Assembly (NCBI GenBank): GCA_903926075.1
Contig: CAIYHQ010000034.1
Coordinates: 1-64,000 of the forward strand
Source: an uncultured Methanomicrobiales archaeon
Lineage (GTDB): Archaea; Halobacteriota; Methanomicrobia; Methanomicrobiales; Methanospirillaceae
Direction of reading: 5' to 3'
Length of the DNA: 64,000 bases
In this document: one piece after another, positions 57,974 to 64,000 of the stretch
Layout: the number at the start of each line of letters is the position of its first letter
How positions within the stretch are numbered: the first letter of the stretch is position 1
The notes under the pieces: generated by a model
Databases searched by the model: none
Told to the model about the DNA's origin: nothing
The model's input: only the letters and a program-made list of their open reading frames with translations
Position numbers and translations under genes: made by a program

Positions 57974-58984
57974 ATGAAACCCGGTTTTATCCCTTCAAGC
58001 AAAGGGTGCCAGATATGCCGTGAGGGGGCCACTATGGTTCTTTTCCTTACTGGTGAATGTTCCAGGGATTGCTGGTACTGCCCTCTCTCCAGAGAAAGAA
58101 AAGGAAAAGACATAGTTTTCGCCAATGATACCCAGGTTAAGGAATTAGACGAGATTGTAAAAGTAGCAGAGATGATGGGCGCTCTTGGCACAGGTATTAC
58201 CGGAGGAGAAGCACTACTAAAAGTTGATCGCCTGAAAATAGCGGCAGGTCTATTAAAAACAAATTTCGGAAAAAGTTACTATATTCATTTATACACCGGG
58301 ATTATTCCTCTCGAATCTGCATTAAATCAACTAATCGGCCTTATAGATGAGATTCGTCTCCACCCCCCGGCAGATCTCTGGGCAGATATTATGGATACAA
58401 CATATCCTTCTCTTATCTGTGAGATCCGTAAAAAAGGATTTTCAATCGGTATTGAAGTCCCTTCAATTCCTTCTATCCGTAAACTCCTGCCTCTTTTACC
58501 TTTAGTCGATTTCTTTAATATTAACGAGCTTGAGTGGGGCGACCAGAATGCGGATGAGATGCGTTCGAGAGGATTTTCTTTTGTAAACCGGACTCATAAT
58601 GCAATCGAGGGTTCTCTGGAATGGTCAAAGGAGTTCCTGTCGGATTCGAAAGTGAACTTCTGTAGTTCATCCTTTAAAGATAGCGTACAACTTAGAAATC
58701 GATTAATACGCGTTGCAGAGCGGACAAGGCGACTATTTGATACAGTAACAGATGATGGTACAATACTTTATGGTGTGCTTGAAAATCCTTGCGAAGAGGA
58801 CCGTGGAATTTTAAGTGATATTGATCCAGAACTCTATGAAATTTGCGGCGATGAGATTCATATTGGATACTGGTATCTTTATGATGCGGAAAAAAAATTT
58901 TTGTGCAAAAGGTATATAGTCGAACGGTACCCAAATGAAGGAATTATTGTTGAGGTTACTCCAGTTCTATGCTCAGGGCAATAA
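57974..58984 (+). CDS. Radical SAM protein of unknown substrate
   Basis: The 336-residue protein has a radical-SAM cluster motif C29-x3-C33-x2-C36 (GECSRDCWYCPLS), two extra N-terminal cysteines (C12, C15) and the glycine-rich GITGGEALL. The family is related to pyruvate formate-lyase activating enzymes (COG2108-like) and is common in methanogens without known function. The gene overlaps the cis-prenyltransferase start by 16 bases. This coupling hints at lipid-carrier modification, but the evidence is positional only. Confidence 0.82.
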   Translation: MKPGFIPSSKGCQICREGATMVLFLTGECSRDCWYCPLSRERKGKDIVFANDTQVKELDEIVKVAEMMGALGTGITGGEALLKVDRLKIAAGLLKTNFGKSYYIHLYTGIIPLESALNQLIGLIDEIRLHPPADLWADIMDTTYPSLICEIRKKGFSIGIEVPSIPSIRKLLPLLPLVDFFNINELEWGDQNADEMRSRGFSFVNRTHNAIEGSLEWSKEFLSDSKVNFCSSSFKDSVQLRNRLIRVAERTRRLFDTVTDDGTILYGVLENPCEEDRGILSDIDPELYEICGDEIHIGYWYLYDAEKKFLCKRYIVERYPNEGIIVEVTPVLCSGQ

Positions 58985-59769
58985 TTGAATCTGTTTATGA
59001 AAGTCTTTTACGAAGACAAATCAATCATATCCCGAGACATGTTGCAATTATACAGGATGGAAACAGAAGATATGCGAAAACATATAACCTCGATACCTCA
59101 AAAGGACACAATGCAGGAGCTGACAGGACTGAGAAAGTTCTCAACTGGGTCCACGAGATAGGTATTACTCATATTTCGCTCTATTCCTTCTCAACAGAGA
59201 ATTTTGAAAGAAAATCAGAAGAAGTTGATGAGCTCTTTCGCATTTTTAAGGAAAGATTTCAGCGTGTAGCTTCAGATGAAAGATTCCAGAAAAATAAGAT
59301 TCACGTAAAGATGGTTGGTGATCGTTCACTTCTCCCGTCTGATCTTCTAAACGCAGTTAATATTGCTGAAGAAGCAACAAAGCACCATAATAAGTTTTTT
59401 CTTTATGTTGCCCTTGCTTACGGAGGAAGAAATGAAATAGTAAGAGCAGCCCGTAAGGTCCTTACCGATGTAAAGGAAGGAAAAATTTCAAGAGATGATA
59501 TATCCGAATCGCTTCTTGAGTCTCACTTGCACGATGGGCTTCGAATCCCGCCTGTTGACCTGATTATCAGAACTGGTAACGAGCTTCGGACTTCAAATTT
59601 TCTTCCATGGCTTGCAAATGGAAATGAATGTGCTGTATACTTCTGCGCTCCTTACTGGCCGCTCTTTCGCCGGATTGATCTTATGAGGGCTGTAAGGGTC
59701 TACTCAGAGCGTATGTCATCGGGACAATATACAAAGCAGGATTTACCTGCCATAACGCCTCATTCGTGA
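58969..59769 (+). CDS. uppS: cis-Prenyltransferase, catalytic subunit (UppS-like)
   Basis: This enzyme family condenses isopentenyl diphosphate units into the long polyprenyl carrier used for glycan and N-glycan assembly. The catalytic loop HVAIIQDGNRRYA (D30) is intact, followed by GITHISLYSFSTENF, ALAYGGRNEI and DLIIRTGNELRTSNFL. The C-terminus lacks the RxG motif of single-subunit enzymes: after the WPLFRRID helix it reads YSERMSSGQYTKQ. This pattern matches the catalytic partner of heteromeric cis-prenyltransferases (DHDDS, Rer2). Its 3' end overlaps the convergent partner-like gene by 27 bp. Length 266. Confidence 0.9.
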   Translation: MLRAIIESVYESLLRRQINHIPRHVAIIQDGNRRYAKTYNLDTSKGHNAGADRTEKVLNWVHEIGITHISLYSFSTENFERKSEEVDELFRIFKERFQRVASDERFQKNKIHVKMVGDRSLLPSDLLNAVNIAEEATKHHNKFFLYVALAYGGRNEIVRAARKVLTDVKEGKISRDDISESLLESHLHDGLRIPPVDLIIRTGNELRTSNFLPWLANGNECAVYFCAPYWPLFRRIDLMRAVRVYSERMSSGQYTKQDLPAITPHS

Positions 59770-60381
59770 CTGATAATCACGTAGGACACGCAAAAAGTCT
59801 ATTTTCCGCATATTTTCCCAGTTTATGTCAGTAAAGAATAGTTCTGAGTAAACAGACTGCCATATCAGAAAGTCTGTAAGATAACTCTCACCTGTTTTTA
59901 TAACGAGGTCCGGGGTATATCTGAATGTCAGGTAATGGCCTATCAATTCTTCATTCACAGAATCAGGATCTATTCCTTCTTCTGCCATCTCCCGAATAGC
60001 CTTGATAATTTCTTCTTTTCCACTCTTTCCGATTGCAACAGTTACATGCGTTCCATTACCAATTTCTTCTCGTTCAGAGTCATAATAAAGTTCAAGCCGC
60101 GCTACTTCACCAATTTTTCGAATATATGGCAAATAATCTGGAATAAGAATGTTATCTTTTGTGCTTATATGATACGTCAGACCTTCGATATTTAATTTTT
60201 TTTTGTTTTTGTTTTTTGATTTAATTGTACATTCAAGTGAAATCTCACTTGCCCAAACTGAACATTCAAACAATTTTTCAGGAGCTGAAATGAAGTCCTT
60301 CTCTGTTAGCATAAAGCATATATGCAGAGGGAGGTCTTTGATCTGCCTTTTAAGCATTATTTCATACAGCCAGTGAAGCAT
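59743..60381 (-). CDS. Non-catalytic cis-prenyltransferase homologue (NgBR/Nus1-like subunit)
   Basis: The 212-residue protein aligns with cis-prenyltransferases over its C-terminal half (PDLVIKTGESYLTDFLIWQ, YSELFFTDINWENMR) and has a weakly conserved N-terminus. The catalytic Asp position is Thr (T26 in HICFMLTEKDF), so it should be inactive alone. It keeps the C-terminal RxG motif (SRMRRYGR) that the neighbour lacks. The complementary losses suggest it is the partner subunit supplying RxG to the active site of the complex. Expressed from the opposite strand. Confidence 0.8.
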   Translation of the reverse strand: MLHWLYEIMLKRQIKDLPLHICFMLTEKDFISAPEKLFECSVWASEISLECTIKSKNKNKKKLNIEGLTYHISTKDNILIPDYLPYIRKIGEVARLELYYDSEREEIGNGTHVTVAIGKSGKEEIIKAIREMAEEGIDPDSVNEELIGHYLTFRYTPDLVIKTGESYLTDFLIWQSVYSELFFTDINWENMRKIDFLRVLRDYQSRMRRYGR

Positions 60382-60464
60382 AATCAGGTTCTCGGTTTTA
60401 TTAATGGTGCCTTTGTTATTGTATTTTATCTTTTACAACTGAAATAATATCTCTGTAATAGTTT

Positions 60465-61079
60465 ATGCAAAATACCGTCACTGAAGAGATCCTCGAAATG
60501 ATCCTGATTAGGTCACAGTCTGGTAAAACAACCAGTATTTCAGAATTAGGGCCTCTTCACAATGGAACTCCGGCAGGTGATAATGATATCCGGCAACTAG
60601 CTCTCGCGAAACTTATCTTTTTTGATTCAGACTCTAATCTTAATCTCACTGATAAAGGAACGGAATTAGCCCTTCAGGTTTTAAAAAAACATCAGATCCT
60701 TTTAGCTTTTTTTTCTGAGATTTTGGGACTGGATGACGGCGCTGCATCAAATGAAGCTTGTAAACTCGAACATTCAGTTGACGATAGTGGTATATCACGT
60801 TTGAGAGGGATTGTTTCAGAGCAGGGGATTTTAATCAACAATTCTTGTAAATCTCGGTTAAACTTGTCAGAATGCAGTGAGGGCTCAATAATCAGGATAT
60901 TAAGTATTAAAGAACATGGCAATGACCGGCTGTTGCACGATCTTGGATTCTGCCCGGGAGAGCATATTCGTATCATTCGAAAATTGCATAATTCATCCCT
61001 TATTATAGAAGTAAAGGGTTGCGAAATTGCAATTAGCCGCGATGTTGCCAGGGATGTAAATGTAACTGAAGAAAAATGA
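60465..61079 (+). CDS. DtxR-type regulator fused to FeoA domain
   Basis: The 204-residue protein has a DtxR-like N-terminal winged helix (about 1-80) and dimerisation/metal region with EACKLEHSVDD, and a C-terminal FeoA (SH3-like) domain (about 130-200: GSIIRILSIKEHGNDRLLHDLGF, ending AISRDVARDVNV). It overlaps feoB by four bases (ATGA). It could be a metal-responsive repressor of the operon or an FeoA partner of FeoB or both. The N-terminal similarity to DtxR is moderate, so the DNA-binding role is less sure. Confidence 0.78.
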   Translation: MQNTVTEEILEMILIRSQSGKTTSISELGPLHNGTPAGDNDIRQLALAKLIFFDSDSNLNLTDKGTELALQVLKKHQILLAFFSEILGLDDGAASNEACKLEHSVDDSGISRLRGIVSEQGILINNSCKSRLNLSECSEGSIIRILSIKEHGNDRLLHDLGFCPGEHIRIIRKLHNSSLIIEVKGCEIAISRDVARDVNVTEEK

Positions 61080-62923
61080 GAATCGGCCTTATAGGAAACC
61101 CTAATGTTGGTAAATCTCTCATCTTCAATGAACTTACCGGACTTGGTGTTGAGGTAAGTAATTATCCTGGAACAACCGTTGACATCTTTTTGGGTACAAT
61201 CTGCCTTGGTTCAGATACAATTGAGATAACAGATATACCAGGAATTTACTCAATTGATGGTAAAAGTGAATCAGAACAATTTGCAAGAGAAATAATTCTC
61301 TCAAACAGTATTGACATCTATATCTCAGTACTGGATGCCACTCATCTTGCACGAAATCTATATCTTTTTATAGAGCTTGCCGAATTCAGGCGCCCTGCAA
61401 TAATTGTTCTCAATATGACGGACGAATTAAAAAAAAGAGGATTATCGATTGATTCAAAGGTTCTTGAAGAAATAATTGGCGTTCCGGTTCTTTACGTAAG
61501 TGCAAGGACCGGGATGAATATAAACGAAATAATTCCGTTAGCTGCAAAAAGAGCAGCTATACCAGACCTCCAGGTTCCATACGAAGCACATATTGAAGCA
61601 GGAATCAGAAGTTTATTTAGTTTATTTGGAATAAAGAGAGAAGAAGCCCTGATGGCGCTTCTAGAACTGCACCCGGATCCAAAAGTAAACGAATTGGCAG
61701 ACCCTATCAGAAATGAAATTTCAAATACATTTCATATGACTCTGCATCAGATAATTGCTACAAACCGTCATAATTTTGCTTTAACAATCGCCCAAAAAGT
61801 TGAGAAACAGAATGAACAGAAAGAAAAATATGATTTTAACAAGTACCTGACTTCTCCAGTATCAGGTTTTTTTTTCCTTATTCTGATTATTGGAGGCCTT
61901 TTAAGCTTTGCATTTCTTGTGGGTTCCTGGATTGACCGGCTTCTTCTTTATACCTTCCAATATTTTGTGACACCTGCTTTTAACAGTCTTCAGTTGACCG
62001 GAATATGGAATAGTATAGGTCTATCTGTGCTTCTTGGATTAGAGGCGGGTTTTGGTGTCGCATTTCCATTTATTCTCACTTTTTATCTGCTCGTTTCCCT
62101 CATTGAAGACTCAGGATATCTGACAAGGGCAGCTTTTCTGTGTGACAGAGCACTTCACAGGTTCGGTCTTCATGGCATTGCAGTGATTCCCCTGGTCCTT
62201 GGACTTGGGTGTAATGTTCCAGCCATTATGGGATTGCGCCTTTTACGGACAAAAAAGCAGAAGAGAATCGCAGCCCTTATGATCCTCCTCACTCCCTGCT
62301 CAGGGAGGACTGTTGTTATTGCGGGACTTGTAGCTGTATTCGTAGGGCTGATTCCTGCTTTATCAATATATTGTATTATTGCAATTGTTATCCTTGCATC
62401 CGCATATCTTGTTAATAGGCTCTCATCAGGGAGTGAATATGGTATGGTCCTCGAAATGCCTCCGCTTCGCTGGCCCAAACTTCTCGATATTCTTTCAAAA
62501 ACTTACAATAGGTTGAAAGAATTTTTATTTATCGCTATTCCTGCTCTGGTTGTTACAAGTATCATTCTTGGGATCCTTCAATATTTTAACGCCTTTGCAT
62601 GGGTGGAAGAGTATATTGGAGGTTTTTCAATGGCAGTACTAGGTCTTCCTTCCTTTGCAACGACTGCACTTTTATTTGCTATTTTAAGAAAAGAAATGGC
62701 TGTGGAAATTCTTGCGGTTCTTGCAGGAACACCGCAAATCTCTTTAGTTATGAGCGGGAAACAGATCTACCTTTTCGCACTTATAAACGCGCTGTTTATA
62801 CCCTGTATATCATCAATAGCTGTGCTTTTTAAAGAAGTCGGGGCAAAGTATACTCTTATATTTTGTGGATATGTTATGGTCCTTGGTATAGTTATAGGAG
62901 CCTTATTTAATCTTCTCCTCTAA
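61076..62923 (+). CDS. feoB: Ferrous iron transport protein B
   Basis: FeoB is a GTP-dependent ferrous iron transporter. The N-terminal G domain has GNPNVGKS (7-14), the switch NYPGTTVD, DIPG and NMTD motifs, and a GDI-like helical spacer. The membrane part has Gate motifs with conserved cysteines (LGLGCNVPAIMGLR and LTPCSGRT) and about eight to ten hydrophobic segments. The length is 615 residues, compact but typical for archaea. The upstream DtxR/FeoA gene is translationally coupled. Confidence 0.94.
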   Translation: MRIGLIGNPNVGKSLIFNELTGLGVEVSNYPGTTVDIFLGTICLGSDTIEITDIPGIYSIDGKSESEQFAREIILSNSIDIYISVLDATHLARNLYLFIELAEFRRPAIIVLNMTDELKKRGLSIDSKVLEEIIGVPVLYVSARTGMNINEIIPLAAKRAAIPDLQVPYEAHIEAGIRSLFSLFGIKREEALMALLELHPDPKVNELADPIRNEISNTFHMTLHQIIATNRHNFALTIAQKVEKQNEQKEKYDFNKYLTSPVSGFFFLILIIGGLLSFAFLVGSWIDRLLLYTFQYFVTPAFNSLQLTGIWNSIGLSVLLGLEAGFGVAFPFILTFYLLVSLIEDSGYLTRAAFLCDRALHRFGLHGIAVIPLVLGLGCNVPAIMGLRLLRTKKQKRIAALMILLTPCSGRTVVIAGLVAVFVGLIPALSIYCIIAIVILASAYLVNRLSSGSEYGMVLEMPPLRWPKLLDILSKTYNRLKEFLFIAIPALVVTSIILGILQYFNAFAWVEEYIGGFSMAVLGLPSFATTALLFAILRKEMAVEILAVLAGTPQISLVMSGKQIYLFALINALFIPCISSIAVLFKEVGAKYTLIFCGYVMVLGIVIGALFNLLL

Positions 62924-62937
62924 TAGGGTAATGAGAG

Positions 62938-63645
62938 ATGTATATATATAAATCCGGTGTTCTGGCTTTTGACAATGCAACGGGCGGCCTCACCTCAGGT
63001 GCAAATGTTATTATTTTAGCTCCCGCCATGAGCGAAGCAGAAAAGATTGCATATAATCTTTGTCGTCCATTACCTGGTGAATATACAATTGTCCTTACAA
63101 CCGAAGACCAATCATCTGAACTCATTGACAATTTTAACAAGTGGGGATTTAATATTGAAAATGTAGGATTAATTGATACAGTAACAAAAGTATCCACTCC
63201 GACAATACAGGATGAATTGAGAGTTCGCTACGTGGGTAGTCCAAGTGACCTCACAGGTATTGGTATAAAATTTTCAAAAATGGTTGAATCCATAACTGAC
63301 GGCCATTTTTCGAAGGAAAAACCAGCACGTTACCCTCCACCTCTTCGATTATGTGTCTCAACTGTTTCAACTCTTCTGATGTATCGAAAACTTGAGGTGT
63401 TGTACCAGTTCCTTCATGTTTTTTCAACAAAATTGAAGAAAATGGAAGGAATTGGGGTATACATCCTGAATAGTGAGTCATTTGATGAAAAAACTATCTC
63501 ATTACTGAAAAATCTTATGACTGTTGCTATTGATATTAAAGTCGAAAATGACCGTTATTATCTCAAATTAAACGGAAAAAATATAAAATCACTGCCCTGG
63601 ACAGAATATAGGTTTGAAGATGGGAAGATGGTGGTACATATATGA
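62938..63645 (+). CDS. KaiC/RecA-like protein with missing Walker A lysine
   Basis: The 235-residue protein has the opening of a KaiC-like ATPase (VLAFDNATGGLTSGANVIILAPAMSEAEKIAY), where the loop lacks the GKT of a P-loop. A later hydrophobic strand (LRLCVSTVSTLLMY) is RecA-like. It resembles RAD55/KaiC-family paralogues of methanogens that no longer hydrolyse ATP. The stop overlaps the start of the next, related gene by ATGA. The 14-base gap to feoB suggests co-transcription. Confidence 0.7.
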   Translation: MYIYKSGVLAFDNATGGLTSGANVIILAPAMSEAEKIAYNLCRPLPGEYTIVLTTEDQSSELIDNFNKWGFNIENVGLIDTVTKVSTPTIQDELRVRYVGSPSDLTGIGIKFSKMVESITDGHFSKEKPARYPPPLRLCVSTVSTLLMYRKLEVLYQFLHVFSTKLKKMEGIGVYILNSESFDEKTISLLKNLMTVAIDIKVENDRYYLKLNGKNIKSLPWTEYRFEDGKMVVHI

Positions 63646-64000
63646 TCAAAACAGGTGTGAAAGGAATTGATGAACTTATAGGAGGAGGTATACCTCAAGG
63701 TAGTTCTGTCCTGTATTGCCTGGAACCTGGTGTTGATGGTCAGCTTTTTATGATAAACACCCTCACTGCAGCCTTGAAAATAGGAAAGCGATGTCTTCTT
63801 ATTATACCTCACATATCATACGAGGCCTTCAGGCAGGATGTAATTCACCTGAACGGTTGTGATATTGGTAATTTTTCAGGATCGCTCTATATAATTGATG
63901 TTAAGCAGCGGATGGAATATAAGAAAGCAGCAGATTCAAGAGGCAAAGACCAGTCATATTTCAGGGACTATATTCACCACTGCATTAAACAACACGAGAT
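63642..64000 (+). CDS. KaiC/RecA-like protein, C-terminus beyond the window
   Basis: The frame opens at ATG 63642, overlapping the previous stop, and runs off the window end after 119 codons. It begins like a KaiC-family member: TGVKGIDELIGGGIPQGSSVLYCLEPGVDG, with a degenerate P-loop (no Lys) and a second strand RCLLIIPHISYEAFRQD. It is a paralogue of the upstream gene, so the two may form a hetero-oligomer. Partial; the 3' end is unseen. Confidence 0.7.
   Translation, partial: MIKTGVKGIDELIGGGIPQGSSVLYCLEPGVDGQLFMINTLTAALKIGKRCLLIIPHISYEAFRQDVIHLNGCDIGNFSGSLYIIDVKQRMEYKKAADSRGKDQSYFRDYIHHCIKQHE

Overview
The window is from the chromosome of a methanogenic euryarchaeon, most probably of the order Methanomicrobiales. 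The evidence is the split archaeal RNA polymerase genes (rpoH, B'', B', A', A''), archaeal NusA and L30e, PAN proteasomal ATPase, MBF1, geranylgeranylglyceryl phosphate synthase, archaeal ThrRS with its own editing domain and GatCAB. Many receiver-PAS sensors carry the YTGKGR-type signature, and there is a secreted PEGA-like repeat protein with Thr-Pro linkers of the sort seen in that order. The genus cannot be fixed from the sequence alone. The DNA is AT-rich and mostly ordinary chromosomal backbone.

Layout. 1-3.1 kb: a Cys-rich, FMN-type glutamate-synthase-like protein behind a possibly structured leader, and a convergent unknown protein with a nuclease-like core. 3.2-12 kb: tRNA-Lys, the RNA polymerase operon ending in rpl30e and nusA, and tRNA-Arg. 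12.1-18.4 kb: a small accessory patch with a truncated cysteine synthase, two paralogous mini membrane proteins, a DnaJ-type zinc-finger protein, a two-gene sensor kinase operon and two small proteins. 18.4-29.3 kb: tRNA-Leu and a tight housekeeping run (AsnB-like, gatC, gatA, gatB, topA, GGGP synthase, trmJ-like, dcd, thrS). 29.4-35.2 kb: a receiver-PAS protein and a 1563-residue repetitive surface protein. 35.2-44 kb: tpiA and a U32-family protein, divergent MBF1/PAN, then adenine deaminase and a DUF47-PitA phosphate pair. 44-55 kb: a signalling and cell-surface region with receiver-PocR, PsiE, a PKD protein, a zinc-ribbon membrane protein, a TPR-TM-diadenylate cyclase, a receiver-fused soluble MCP, a sensor kinase and two lipoproteins. 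55-60.4 kb: glnA, a receiver-PAS protein, a radical SAM protein and two convergent cis-prenyltransferase subunits. 60.4-64 kb: a DtxR/FeoA-like regulator, feoB and two KaiC-like proteins, the last cut by the window end.

The most interesting points are these. (1) Two adjacent convergent cis-prenyltransferase genes have lost opposite motifs: one keeps the catalytic Asp but has no C-terminal RxG, and the other has lost the Asp but ends in RYGR. This is the pattern of a heteromeric enzyme. (2) A membrane protein has a TPR stretch predicted outside the cell and an archaeal-type diadenylate cyclase domain predicted inside, so it looks like a c-di-AMP receptor-cyclase. (3) A surface protein has a 279-bp repeat unit that is still being homogenised at the DNA level. 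(4) A glutaminase-less asparagine-synthetase-like gene is translationally coupled to gatCAB. (5) Several signalling proteins have lost kinase or nucleotide-binding residues. All functional calls come from reading motifs by eye; no database search was run.
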